DNA of 57,039 nucleotides, from the NCBI GenBank assembly GCA_023249675.1, contig JAHFCE010000021.1, positions 1 through 57,039 on the forward strand, read 5' to 3'. The notes under the pieces were generated by a model, which saw only the letters and a program-made list of their open reading frames with translations, had not been told where the DNA came from and ran no database searches. Every line of letters starts with the position of its first letter. Within the stretch, counting starts at the first letter, position 1. The stretch is from Elusimicrobiota bacterium (GTDB lineage Bacteria > Elusimicrobiota > Elusimicrobia > UBA1565 > UBA9628). Of the stretch, positions 16,133-24,088 are shown one piece after another. A program made the translations under genes and the position numbers.

Positions 16133-17323
16133 ACCGCTCCTTCGAGCGCGGGCAACGTGATGGCGGGCCTGGCTCCGGAGCCGGGGGCTTCCGCGGCGGC
16201 CGGGTTGAAGCAATTCTGCACGGATCTTGAGAGCGAGATCAAAGAGCAAAGGAGCGCCCTGGGGAGCAGCCGTGGGGCCAATACGAGCGCCCAGTCTAAG
16301 ATTAATGCGGCCACAGCGATGAAGGAAGAGGTCGCCAAGATGATCTCGGCACGCGATGCCTTGTACGGGGTGTCTACGGATAATTCGTGCGGTGCCGAGG
16401 GGTTGCGTAGCGATAAGTCCTCCTACGAGCACCACGGGACCGCCATCGCGGTGCTCTTGGGGGAGGGCAGCCTGCTTGGCAGCTTGTTCCATAATGTTGG
16501 CGCCGGGATTCCCGGCTTGATCAAGCTCGTGGATAAACCCGAGGGCGAGGTCGACGACAGGGCGATCAAGGAGGCGCGCGAGCAGTACACAAAGGCGGGG
16601 GAGATGCTCGCGAAGGCGAAAGCCAAGATCGCAACCTTTAACTCAAACGGTGACGCTCCGTTCAATACCTCGGAGTTTACCGCCGCGGATGTCAAGTTCA
16701 AGAATCTTGTCAGCGGCGCCATCGCGGCGAGGAAAGGGATCATCCAGTACGCCAAGGATGAGGAGACCCTATTGACTCAGTTGGAGCCCCTCATCGTGGG
16801 CGCCGAATTTGCGGGCGACAAGGATCACTTCCCGACTGTTCCAGCGGTGATTACTATCAACGGTCACTTTGCGGCCATGGCGAAGCGTGCGGAGGCCGTG
16901 ACGGGCGAGAAGGTGGGTGCGGGCGTTGTGAATGAAGCTGATTCCAGCGTGGCGTCAGTCGTGCAAACGCCTGAGGCTGTCAAGCAGGAGGTCTGGGATA
17001 AGAACCGTGCGGCCCAGGACGCCATTGGGAAAGCCGGGCAAGCTGTTGCCCTGATGGAGCGGAGTAAGACAGAGGCGGCAGCCATGACCCCTCCAGCATC
17101 CTATGTTCCGACTGCGGCAGAAAAGGGGCCGCTCAATGCTGCCTGGATTGCCCTTGGCGAGATGCAGAAGAAGCAGATCGCTGTCCTGAGCGATCTGAGC
17201 GGCCGCCTCACGGAGTTGAAGAATGGCACGACGCCGGCAACGTCGGTGGCGGCGGCGGCTCCTGCGGGTGCGACACCGGCGGTGGCGCCGGCTACTGCGA
17301 CACAGGACACTGTAACACCGTGA
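14786..17323 (+). CDS. Mosaic linker-family protein, tandem copy 1
   Basis: Protein of 845 residues. AGGAG at 14775-14779 sets the start at 14786; the open frame upstream is antigenically irrelevant overlap with the previous gene. A basic N-terminus is followed by a membrane helix (about 38-60, KKDLAFILAGLGTLFMAPLAEHF). A Gly/Ser/Ala linker contains the family motif (GSGLRGLGAAGGGSSASSS). A charged helix (KQRQEEALKLEFEKKKLKDKD) and a four-Cys segment (FFCADG...SFCLADG...GACMART...ITCTPG) follow. The first 449 residues are identical to those of the next gene. The C-terminal 396 residues are helical and only distantly similar to its counterpart (CTDLESEIKE, ISARDALYGVSTDNSCGAE). This suggests a constant anchor with a variable outer domain. 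Confidence 0.75.
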   Translation: MDQQPKIPTLKDASKPQVKIKGLGAGLTLFERLKQFKKKDLAFILAGLGTLFMAPLAEHFMMAPEGGDAALQQGWGGGAGAGRGNNLFGGGSSPYESGNNSIASGGAIGGSSDIITPLNARDPSALVMGPGAAQQPPAGSAAPATPPPGAGRSETDYKDALAGAAGRAASAAVKRSPLPVPKVALGGSGLRGLGAAGGGSSASSSLAPINSGNLGQAGTGGGGLNLVRSAPNFRSAVGPRGPNNPEGLDGTKKAAANAGDAFSRSGSALGGLNAAANEQIPTGGSGFGGGGQGGAGANDKAPGGSGPGGNKSVGESLAFLAMKQRQEEALKLEFEKKKLKDKDLLLYAIRNDVLKAMAGEIGSKALTPALLALMNPKTYGIGDTSIPGFFCADGAFYPDSSTSFCLADGKYLGQPTGKDGACMARTPTITCTPGSKTGAAEDKAKSKTETAPSSAGNVMAGLAPEPGASAAAGLKQFCTDLESEIKEQRSALGSSRGANTSAQSKINAATAMKEEVAKMISARDALYGVSTDNSCGAEGLRSDKSSYEHHGTAIAVLLGEGSLLGSLFHNVGAGIPGLIKLVDKPEGEVDDRAIKEAREQYTKAGEMLAKAKAKIATFNSNGDAPFNTSEFTAADVKFKNLVSGAIAARKGIIQYAKDEETLLTQLEPLIVGAEFAGDKDHFPTVPAVITINGHFAAMAKRAEAVTGEKVGAGVVNEADSSVASVVQTPEAVKQEVWDKNRAAQDAIGKAGQAVALMERSKTEAAAMTPPASYVPTAAEKGPLNAAWIALGEMQKKQIAVLSDLSGRLTELKNGTTPATSVAAAAPAGATPAVAPATATQDTVTP

Positions 17324-17325
17324 GA

Positions 17326-17337
17326 GGTCTTTAGATC
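17326..17337. repeat. Intergenic hairpin GGTC-TTTA-GATC
   Basis: Member of the AGGTCTTTRGGCCC family, two bases after the stop codon of mosaic copy 1. The stem includes one G-T pair. Confidence 0.4.
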
Positions 17338-17354
17338 TAGGCGCAGTATTGACC

Positions 17355-18701
17355 ATGGATCAGCAACCGAAGATCCCGACGTTGAAGGACGCGTCGAAGC
17401 CCCAGGTGAAAATCAAGGGCTTGGGTGCTGGCCTGACCCTCTTTGAGCGCCTCAAGCAGTTCAAGAAGAAGGACCTGGCCTTCATCCTTGCGGGCCTGGG
17501 GACCTTATTCATGGCCCCGCTGGCGGAGCACTTCATGATGGCCCCCGAGGGTGGTGACGCCGCACTTCAGCAGGGGTGGGGTGGGGGTGCCGGCGCTGGA
17601 CGCGGCAACAATCTCTTCGGCGGCGGCAGCAGCCCCTATGAGAGCGGCAACAACAGCATCGCCTCGGGCGGCGCCATCGGCGGATCGAGCGATATCATTA
17701 CTCCCTTGAACGCCCGCGACCCCAGCGCGCTTGTGATGGGACCGGGTGCGGCCCAGCAGCCCCCGGCCGGCTCGGCGGCACCGGCGACCCCTCCGCCCGG
17801 TGCTGGCCGCAGTGAGACTGATTACAAAGATGCCCTCGCGGGTGCCGCGGGCCGAGCGGCCTCGGCGGCCGTCAAGCGTTCGCCTCTTCCGGTTCCCAAG
17901 GTCGCTCTTGGCGGCTCGGGCCTGCGCGGGCTGGGCGCGGCCGGAGGCGGCAGCAGCGCTTCAAGCAGCCTGGCTCCCATCAACAGCGGCAACCTCGGCC
18001 AGGCGGGCACGGGCGGCGGCGGCCTGAATCTGGTCCGCTCAGCTCCCAATTTCCGCAGCGCGGTCGGACCGCGCGGCCCGAACAACCCAGAAGGTCTTGA
18101 CGGCACGAAGAAGGCGGCGGCCAACGCCGGCGACGCGTTCTCCCGCTCGGGCAGCGCCTTGGGCGGCTTAAACGCGGCGGCCAATGAGCAGATACCGACC
18201 GGCGGTTCTGGTTTTGGCGGCGGCGGGCAGGGAGGTGCTGGCGCCAACGACAAGGCCCCCGGCGGCAGCGGCCCCGGCGGCAACAAGAGCGTGGGCGAGT
18301 CCTTGGCTTTTCTGGCGATGAAGCAGCGCCAGGAGGAGGCTCTCAAGCTCGAGTTCGAGAAGAAGAAGCTCAAGGACAAGGATCTTCTGCTGTACGCCAT
18401 CCGTAACGATGTACTCAAGGCCATGGCGGGCGAGATAGGAAGCAAGGCTTTGACGCCGGCCCTTTTGGCCCTGATGAATCCCAAAACCTACGGCATCGGA
18501 GACACCTCAATTCCGGGTTTCTTTTGCGCGGATGGTGCGTTCTATCCTGACAGCAGCACAAGTTTCTGCCTAGCCGACGGCAAGTATTTGGGACAGCCGA
18601 CCGGTAAAGACGGAGCCTGTATGGCGAGGACTCCGACCATTACATGCACGCCGGGCAGTAAGACTGGCGCGGCCGAGGACAAGGCGAAGTCCAAGACCGA
18701 G
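17355..18701 (+). repeat. 1347-bp tandem duplication, copy 2
   Basis: Counterpart of 14786-16132 at a constant offset of 2569 bases. It begins at the start codon and ends in codon 449. Confidence 0.9.
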
Positions 18702-19823
18702 GGATCCGTCGCATCAACCGCTCCCGCGGCGGTTGCCGGGGAAACAAAGAATTCTCCCTCTCCGGCGGCCGCCGGGGAGACCGCGAGCTCTCCCGCGGCG
18801 GTGGCCGTCAAGGGGCTCTGCACGACTTTGGACGAAACGATCAAGGCGTTCGATGCGTCCGCGGCCCCGGGAGGCGGAGTGGCGGCGGGCGGCGTGGACG
18901 CCAAGGCCGCCTACGTGGCCATGAGGGAGAAGGCCAAAAGTCTGATCCAAGCGCGCAACAGTCTTGTGGGCGGCGAGGCGGACGCCGATTGCGGTCATGA
19001 GAGCGAGCTTGCCAGCGTCAAGAGCTATCACCAGTTGATCGCTCAGGGGTTGGTCTACCCCAGGCCGCCCGAGTTGGGCGTGGTGGCGCGACTTGAGGCG
19101 CTTGTGGTTAAGACCTCTGAAGAGGGCGGCTTAGCGCTACAGTCGATCAACGGCAAGATTCATGATGTCGAGGCTCTGTTGGGCCAGTCCCAGGAGCAGT
19201 GCAATAGGGGGGAAGCGGCCTTGAACGCGCTCGACGGCTATTCATTTGCGTTGCCGCCCAGCGATCAGAAAATCTCGTCGCTTGGCGCCTTGAAGGCCGC
19301 CTTGGACAACGCGAATACCTTGAAGGGCGAACTGGGCGCCTACGTCCCGGAGGGAAAGAAGCGCCAGGGCGTCTTGACGCAGGCTGCGGCCGACGCGGGC
19401 CGGACCGCGGGGAGCTGGTCGGACCAAAGCCATGCCTCTCAGGGTAGCGCCGCTTGGATCATGGATACGAATGGATATTTCAATGAGATGATGCAGCGAG
19501 CGAATTCGACCATCTCAATTCCAGATGTTGCCGACACGGCCGCGACCGCGACGGACGGAGCTCCCAGTCTCGGAGAGGTCGGTCTGGCCACGAATCGAGC
19601 GCATAATGCTATTAGCCGAGCCGGCGGCGCGGTCAATGCGCAGGCCGCAGACGCGGACGTCGCCATCCAGGAGGCCGTCGCCGCCATGCAGGAAATGCGC
19701 AAGGTTCAGCGTAGTTATCTGGGAGCCATTCAGAGGAAGGTCGAACCCCCGGCCGCGCCGCCGGCGGCGGCGCGGGATCAGGCCGGATCGGCTGCTACGC
19801 CGTCGCCAATTCATATTTACTAG
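17355..19823 (+). CDS. Mosaic linker-family protein, tandem copy 2
   Basis: Protein of 822 residues, started at ATG 17355 by analogy with copy 1. Residues 1-449 are the same as in copy 1: membrane helix, GGSSASSS linker, charged helix and four-Cys segment. From residue 450 the sequence differs: a Pro/Ala/Ser connector, then a helical domain with CTTLDETIKAF..., LIQARNSLVGGEADADCGHE and a terminal helix (VAAMQEMRKVQRSYLGAIQRKV). The spacing of Cys and of the AR..L.G motif matches copy 1, so the C-terminal domains are homologous but highly diverged. Only 31 bases separate it from copy 1, and no good ribosome-binding site is visible (AGTATTGACC before ATG), so coupling to copy 1 is possible. Confidence 0.75.
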   Translation: MDQQPKIPTLKDASKPQVKIKGLGAGLTLFERLKQFKKKDLAFILAGLGTLFMAPLAEHFMMAPEGGDAALQQGWGGGAGAGRGNNLFGGGSSPYESGNNSIASGGAIGGSSDIITPLNARDPSALVMGPGAAQQPPAGSAAPATPPPGAGRSETDYKDALAGAAGRAASAAVKRSPLPVPKVALGGSGLRGLGAAGGGSSASSSLAPINSGNLGQAGTGGGGLNLVRSAPNFRSAVGPRGPNNPEGLDGTKKAAANAGDAFSRSGSALGGLNAAANEQIPTGGSGFGGGGQGGAGANDKAPGGSGPGGNKSVGESLAFLAMKQRQEEALKLEFEKKKLKDKDLLLYAIRNDVLKAMAGEIGSKALTPALLALMNPKTYGIGDTSIPGFFCADGAFYPDSSTSFCLADGKYLGQPTGKDGACMARTPTITCTPGSKTGAAEDKAKSKTEGSVASTAPAAVAGETKNSPSPAAAGETASSPAAVAVKGLCTTLDETIKAFDASAAPGGGVAAGGVDAKAAYVAMREKAKSLIQARNSLVGGEADADCGHESELASVKSYHQLIAQGLVYPRPPELGVVARLEALVVKTSEEGGLALQSINGKIHDVEALLGQSQEQCNRGEAALNALDGYSFALPPSDQKISSLGALKAALDNANTLKGELGAYVPEGKKRQGVLTQAAADAGRTAGSWSDQSHASQGSAAWIMDTNGYFNEMMQRANSTISIPDVADTAATATDGAPSLGEVGLATNRAHNAISRAGGAVNAQAADADVAIQEAVAAMQEMRKVQRSYLGAIQRKVEPPAAPPAAARDQAGSAATPSPIHIY

Positions 19824-19837
19824 AAGCTACCGTCATA

Positions 19838-19849
19838 GGTCTTTGGGCC
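19838..19849. repeat. Intergenic hairpin GGTC-TTTG-GGCC
   Basis: Member of the AGGTCTTTRGGCCC family, preceded by CATA, 14 bases after the stop codon of mosaic copy 2. Confidence 0.5.
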
Positions 19850-19911
19850 CAGGCGCGGAGCTGCGCGTGGAGTTAAAATAGGAACAGCTTTGTTATCGGA
19901 ATGGAGAAGCC

Positions 19912-22611
19912 ATGAACCCCTTGAATCCCGTTATGGCCGTCCTGGTCGCCGCGTTCGTCGGGGCCTTGCCCTTGCGCGCGCGCGCCGCTGACGGCGGCAA
20001 AATTGACGACCCCGCCGCGGCGGCCGTGGCGGAGGAGGACACGAACCAGGTCAACGTTCTCGCCAAAATTCTAGCCGAGAACTCCGCGGCGCGCGCGGAT
20101 GCCGGCCAGCGCATCGAGAGATTCCTGCTTGACGCCGACTCCGAGGGGAAGAGCTTCGTTGCCGCCGACGTGGACGCTGCGGCCCTCGGCGCCGTCGCGC
20201 GCGCATGGGGGGAATCCGCCGCGGCCCCGGGAAAAGTCGCTTTACTTTATTTCGTCGCGGGTCCCGGGCCGACCGTACCCGGGTGGGCGCTGGCGGATCC
20301 GGTCCTCTCGAAAACGTTTCGTCCCGGGATGAAGTGGGAGGGCCGCCTGCGCACGGCGCTCGCAGACTGGACCGGCAGAAGCCGGATTGACAGGACCAAG
20401 GAGAAATCCTCGGTCACGGCTTTTCTCAATGATGCTGCCGCGAAAGCCGACAGCGTGTTCCGCGACGCGCGCGTGCGGCATGAGCTCGATCTGAGCGTCG
20501 ATCAAAACAACGCCCCCCCGCTGGTGCTAGGCTCGGGCGGCGGCGCCGGGTCGCGCCTGAACGCTCCGGCGCGCCCGTACACCTTGGGCGATCTTTACGT
20601 GGACGGGGCGGTGGTCGGGGAGGTCTACGGTCCCAGGGACCCGAACTCGCGCAAGATCTCGATGAAGATCTACACGAAGCAGCTGGAAGACGGCTCGATG
20701 GTCAACGAGATCGGCATTTTCGACATCACCGACACCAACGACATTTTCGGCCAGCGCTTCCCGATCGACAGCGGCACGCAATCGTTCGTGCTGGACGACC
20801 GCACGCCGGGGCACAAGAGGTACGAGCTCAGTTTCGGTCCGGCCGACGCGGACGGCGACCGCAGCATCACCTTCGCGCGGCCCGGAGGGGGCCAGGCGCT
20901 TCCGCCGACGTCGGTCTCGAAACTGTTCCGTAGGCGCGCCGATCAGGTGGCCGCGCTCGCGCAGGCCAATCAAGCGGGCACGAAAGACCATGTCGTCATG
21001 GTCGGAGATCAGAAGTTCTACGCGCTTCCCCAAGGAGGGGCGAGGAGCGTCTTGGCGTTGTTTCCCAAGGACTTGATTGACGGCCGTAATGACCTCCGCG
21101 ACCCGAGCCCTCTCGGCCCCAACGATCCGCGTCCCCGCGATCCCCGCCCTCGCGACCCTCGCGACCTCGTTCCGACCTTGTACGCCGAGGTCGGTCGGCG
21201 CGGCATCGACGGTCGCAACGAGAACGTTCCTTCCGGCGCGGCCGGCGGGCCGCAGCTGGGGAAGGTCGGCGACAAGGACTACCATCTCGTGTTCAACAAG
21301 GCGATCGGGTCCTGGGAGGTCGAGGAGGGTGCTGGCAACCCGCCGGAGAAGCCGGCCGCGAAGGCGGCGGCGACGGGCGATGAGTCCATCGGTTCCGGCT
21401 CCAGCTCGAGCGACGCCGATGTGACGGCTTCCGAGGGCGGCATGTCTCTCGACGCACTGAAATCGCTTCCGCTTCTCGCGGGCTGCAAGGAAAACCCGGA
21501 GGACACGGCACTCCTCGCTCCGAAGTTGAAGGGACAATATGGGGTCGTCTACTGCACGGATGCGATCGATGGCCGGCATGGGATCGTTCTCGTTCCGAAG
21601 AGCGCGCAGGCCCCTAACCAGCAGTTGACGTTCAAGGACTCGACGATCCGGCGCGCCCGGTTCGTGGATCATTACGTGGCCATCGAGTTCGACAAGATGG
21701 TGCAGTACATGGATCTGCTCAAACAGGAGGATGGCGGCTTCGCCGTGTCCGGCCTCTTTCAGCTCGCGTCGAAGAGCGCGTCGGAATTCTCCAGCCCGAC
21801 CCTGCTCGTGGACGCCCTCAGGCATTACATGGGCATTGAGCCGGGAAGCTCGGATGCCGAGGCCTTCACCGCGGTGCCTGAGCGGGTGGCCGCGAAGCTG
21901 GGCGGCAAACCCTGCCGCCTGACCGGGACGCTCACGAACGGCGGGCTTGTCGTCATGGTGAAAGCCGGCGGCGAGCCTCTCGAGGCTTGGCCCCAGAACA
22001 TGGTGGCGTCGGGAGTCCCGACCGACTCGACGCCGTACACGGGCCTCAACGGGTCGACCAACGCGATGGACAGATGGGCCGGTTTGGTCGCCTCGGCGGA
22101 CGTGGACTCCGCGCCGTTTGCCGCGCAGATCACGATGCCCGGTTCGCGCCTGGCGCGGCGGATGCCGGGCCAGGCGCAAACGGATATCGCTCTCTACGAG
22201 AGCGTGGACTTGGCGGATAAGTCCGAACCGAAGCAGTATTCCGTGACGTTCAAGTACTACGTGCTCGATCCTGTGGGCCCGGCCAGTTCCGACGGCGAGA
22301 AGAAAAAGACGATCTTGCGTCAGAAGCCGTTTGAGGTCTTCAATTCGACGAGCCCGCTTCCGGCGGGCCTCGAGATGCAAGGCTTGACGGGCGCGGGCGC
22401 GGCGGTCGTCAGGGATCCGCTGACCGCGGGCTACCGCTTCCTCTCGGACTCAAACAAGGAGAGGGGAGTGCTGGCTCTGTTCCAAAACAAGCAGGTCAGC
22501 GGGGAAGGCCAGAAGGCGAAGGCCGACAATTGCGTGGGTCCCCTCGTCTGGTGGGGTCTCGATCGCGACGCGGCCCTCAAGGCCTGCCGGGAAGACGCTC
22601 TGAGCGACTGA
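19912..22611 (+). CDS. Large exported protein of unknown function
   Basis: Protein of 899 residues. GGAG lies seven bases before the ATG. A signal peptide (MNPLNPVMAVLVAAFVGALPLRARA) is followed by a mature region without further membrane helices, so it is probably periplasmic or secreted. A beta-rich middle (about 215-330: YTLGDLYVDGAVVGEVYGPRDPNSRKISMKIYTKQLEDGSMVNEIGIFDITDTNDIFG) precedes an Arg-Asp-Pro repeat region (PRPRDPRPRDPRDL, about 405-420) and a Ser-rich linker (about 500). The C-terminal half has several Cys (AGCKEN, VVYCTD, KPCRLTG, DNCVGP, KACRED). It closes the linker-family block on the same strand and may be its soluble partner. No known domain recognised. Confidence 0.75.
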   Translation: MNPLNPVMAVLVAAFVGALPLRARAADGGKIDDPAAAAVAEEDTNQVNVLAKILAENSAARADAGQRIERFLLDADSEGKSFVAADVDAAALGAVARAWGESAAAPGKVALLYFVAGPGPTVPGWALADPVLSKTFRPGMKWEGRLRTALADWTGRSRIDRTKEKSSVTAFLNDAAAKADSVFRDARVRHELDLSVDQNNAPPLVLGSGGGAGSRLNAPARPYTLGDLYVDGAVVGEVYGPRDPNSRKISMKIYTKQLEDGSMVNEIGIFDITDTNDIFGQRFPIDSGTQSFVLDDRTPGHKRYELSFGPADADGDRSITFARPGGGQALPPTSVSKLFRRRADQVAALAQANQAGTKDHVVMVGDQKFYALPQGGARSVLALFPKDLIDGRNDLRDPSPLGPNDPRPRDPRPRDPRDLVPTLYAEVGRRGIDGRNENVPSGAAGGPQLGKVGDKDYHLVFNKAIGSWEVEEGAGNPPEKPAAKAAATGDESIGSGSSSSDADVTASEGGMSLDALKSLPLLAGCKENPEDTALLAPKLKGQYGVVYCTDAIDGRHGIVLVPKSAQAPNQQLTFKDSTIRRARFVDHYVAIEFDKMVQYMDLLKQEDGGFAVSGLFQLASKSASEFSSPTLLVDALRHYMGIEPGSSDAEAFTAVPERVAAKLGGKPCRLTGTLTNGGLVVMVKAGGEPLEAWPQNMVASGVPTDSTPYTGLNGSTNAMDRWAGLVASADVDSAPFAAQITMPGSRLARRMPGQAQTDIALYESVDLADKSEPKQYSVTFKYYVLDPVGPASSDGEKKKTILRQKPFEVFNSTSPLPAGLEMQGLTGAGAAVVRDPLTAGYRFLSDSNKERGVLALFQNKQVSGEGQKAKADNCVGPLVWWGLDRDAALKACREDALSD

Positions 22612-22646
22612 ACGGCCCGTGACCTGTTGCCGCCAGGCTCCGGGCC

Positions 22647-22678
22647 ATGGAACTTTTTTGACCCCTCGATCGTATAAT
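22647..22678 (+). promoter_or_regulatory. Shared 32-bp upstream element (repeat-protein gene)
   Basis: It begins ATGGAACTTTTTT, includes CTCGATCG and ends in a perfect TATAAT. By my count it matches the HNH copy 1 element at 27 of 32 positions without gaps. Confidence 0.6.
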
Positions 22679-22724
22679 GGGTAGGACTTCGGGCCCTTGT
22701 GGCTTGATGGCCAAGGGGGTTATA

Positions 22725-23228
22725 ATGAGCGAAGAGATGAAACGGGAACTGAGCAGCCTCAAGGATGACGTGAGCGTCCTGAGGACCGACGTCAGCGTCC
22801 TGAAGACCGACGTCAGCGTCCTGAAGACCGATGTCAGCGTCCTGAAGACCGATGTCAGCGTCCTGAAGACCGATGTCAGCGTCCTGAAGACCGACGTCAG
22901 CGTCCTGAAGACCGACGTCAACGTCCTGAAGACCGACGTCAGCGTCCTGAAGACTGACGTCGGCGGCATCAAGAGCGACGTTGGGAATCTGACGAGTTTG
23001 GCGCGAAATACGGCGAAGGCCCTCTCATGCCTGATCGGTGATATCGCCGAGATGAAACGCGACATGAAGCGCGACATGTGCACGAAGGCGGACTTTTCCA
23101 CGCTTGTGACGCGGATGGATGGCTTTGCCGACATGCTCCAAGATTCGCGCTGGGATTGGGGCAAGCAGAAAGTCCGTCTCGACGAGCACGAGAAACGAAT
23201 CACCATTCTCGAAGCCAAGCGCGCGTGA
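22725..23228 (+). CDS. Coiled-coil protein with heptad DVSVLKT repeats
   Basis: Protein of 167 residues. AGGGGG six bases upstream supports the ATG at 22725 rather than 22677. After a short charged start, nine consecutive 7-residue units (DVSVLKT with minor changes) are followed by the related DVGGIKS. V and L alternate at core positions, predicting a long regular coiled coil. The C-terminal part (MKRDMKRDMCTKADFSTLVTRMDGFADMLQ...KVRLDEHEKRITILEAKRA) resembles the small protein at 11289. No signal peptide or membrane helix. Function unknown; perfect heptads suggest a rigid oligomeric rod. Confidence 0.65.
   Translation: MSEEMKRELSSLKDDVSVLRTDVSVLKTDVSVLKTDVSVLKTDVSVLKTDVSVLKTDVSVLKTDVNVLKTDVSVLKTDVGGIKSDVGNLTSLARNTAKALSCLIGDIAEMKRDMKRDMCTKADFSTLVTRMDGFADMLQDSRWDWGKQKVRLDEHEKRITILEAKRA
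22767..22955 (+). repeat. 21-bp in-frame tandem repeat, nine units
   Basis: Units encode DV(S/N)VL(K/R)T. They differ mostly by GAC/GAT and by single changes at the ends, so the array is young. Gain or loss of units keeps the frame and changes rod length by one heptad. Confidence 0.85.
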
Positions 23229-23253
23229 GCCGACTGGCAGGAATGGGAATCCC

Positions 23254-23421
23254 TTGGCGCAGGGGGCGCGTTTCAACGACGATTTGCGCGGCTTGCCGAC
23301 CGGCGACGCGGCTTTCATCCCGAAAGGCCTTTATCGCTTCCAGAGCCACGAGGAAGCCGCCGCGCATGCTCTGAAGTTTCTGGCCGAGCGCATGGCGCGG
23401 ATTGCAGCACGGCGCTCGTGA
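23254..23421 (+). CDS. Possible small protein, perhaps a remnant
   Basis: A 55-residue frame from TTG 23254. RFNDDLRGLPTGDAAFIPKGLYRFQSHEEAAAHALKFLAERMARIA has the regular charge and hydrophobic pattern of a real protein and recalls small conserved proteins with a G(V/L)YRF.SHEEA motif. The frame is open further upstream, but there it overlaps the coiled-coil gene in another register. It may be the 3' end of a longer gene whose 5' part was replaced. Confidence 0.35.
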   Translation: MAQGARFNDDLRGLPTGDAAFIPKGLYRFQSHEEAAAHALKFLAERMARIAARRS

Positions 23422-23458
23422 CTGACGAGTACAGCCGCCCCGCCACGCTTTAGGCCCT

Positions 23459-23529
23459 ATCGGGTATAATAAGTCCCTTGTATTGACAAAATAGGCTTCA
23501 TCGGGTATAATTTATTATATTTTATACCC
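23459..23529 (+). promoter_or_regulatory. hipBST promoter with candidate HipB operators
   Basis: TTGACA (23483-23488), 17 bases, TATAAT (23506-23511) is a consensus sigma70 promoter. ATCGGGTATAAT occurs at 23459-23470 and again over the -10 at 23500-23511, 41 bases apart. An inverted half-site TTATACCC lies at 23522-23529, so GGGTATAA and TTATACCC form a dyad across the start region. This fits autorepression by the HTH protein encoded just downstream. Confidence 0.65.
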
Positions 23530-23547
23530 TATAACGCCTTTCTTCTT

Positions 23548-23757
23548 ATGAAAAAAAACACCATTTCCGCATTCGTGAAGGAACACCGTCGCGCGGCCGG
23601 GCTCACGCAGGCCGAGCTCGCGGCCAAGGCGGGCGTCGGCCTGCGCTTCATCCGCGATCTTGAGCAAGGCAAAACTTCCCTGCGCACCGACACGGTCAAC
23701 AAGGCGCTCTTCCTTTTCGGCAAACGGCTGGGGCCGGTGGATCTGTCGCGGGACTAA
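23548..23757 (+). CDS. hipB: HipB-like antitoxin component (HTH regulator)
   Basis: Protein of 69 residues. A Cro/C1-type helix-turn-helix spans about 8-62: VKEHRRAAGLTQAELAAKAGVGLRFIRDLEQGKTSLRTDTVNKALFLFG, with the expected LTQ.ELA..AGV pattern. HipB proteins bind operators upstream of their own operon and repress it, usually together with their kinase partner. No Shine-Dalgarno sequence is visible before the ATG (TTTCTTCTTATG). It is the first gene of a three-gene operon with three bases to the next. Confidence 0.85.
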   Translation: MKKNTISAFVKEHRRAAGLTQAELAAKAGVGLRFIRDLEQGKTSLRTDTVNKALFLFGKRLGPVDLSRD

Positions 23758-23760
23758 TTC

Positions 23761-24087
23761 ATGAGCGCCAACCGCGCCGAAGTCTTTTATGGGGACAAGC
23801 GGGCAGGCGCGCTCCGCAAGACCGACAAGGGGTTCGAGTTTGCCTATGACAGCGCCTATTTGGCCGAGGCCGAGGCGCGGCCGATCAGCCTCTCCATGCC
23901 CTTGCGCGCGGAAAAATACGAATCGCAGGAGCTCTTTGCGTTCTTCGACGGCCTTCTGCCGGAAGGCTGGCTGTTGGAATTGATCTGCGCTTCGGCCAAG
24001 ATCGACAAGAACGACAAGTTCCGCCTGCTCCTGCACACCGGGCAAGACCCGATCGGAGCCGTCAGCCTCCAGGCGATCGAGGATTGA
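23761..24087 (+). CDS. hipS: HipS-like protein (HipA N-terminal subdomain as separate gene)
   Basis: Protein of 108 residues. It matches the N-terminal subdomain of HipA kinases: EVFYGDKRAGALRKTDKGFEFAYDSAYLAEAEARPISLSMPLR, then LFAFFDGLLPEGWLLELI and a terminal DPIGAVSL segment. In the HipBST system of E. coli this domain is a separate protein, HipS, that acts as the antitoxin while HipB assists. Gene order and size here match that system. It is separated by one base from the kinase gene. Confidence 0.85.
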   Translation: MSANRAEVFYGDKRAGALRKTDKGFEFAYDSAYLAEAEARPISLSMPLRAEKYESQELFAFFDGLLPEGWLLELICASAKIDKNDKFRLLLHTGQDPIGAVSLQAIED

Positions 24088-24088
24088 T

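Noticed and set aside
20527-22380. A 617-codon antisense frame in the large exported-protein gene
   Set aside because: No start signal or motif. The sense frame has a signal peptide and a good ribosome-binding site.
22767-22955. Possible CRISPR array
   Set aside because: Units are contiguous 21-mers with no spacers and encode in-frame heptads.
23119-23253. A longer version of the small protein starting at 23119
   Set aside because: The first part is out-of-frame overlap with the coiled-coil gene and reads as noise; only the part after about 23254 looks protein-like.
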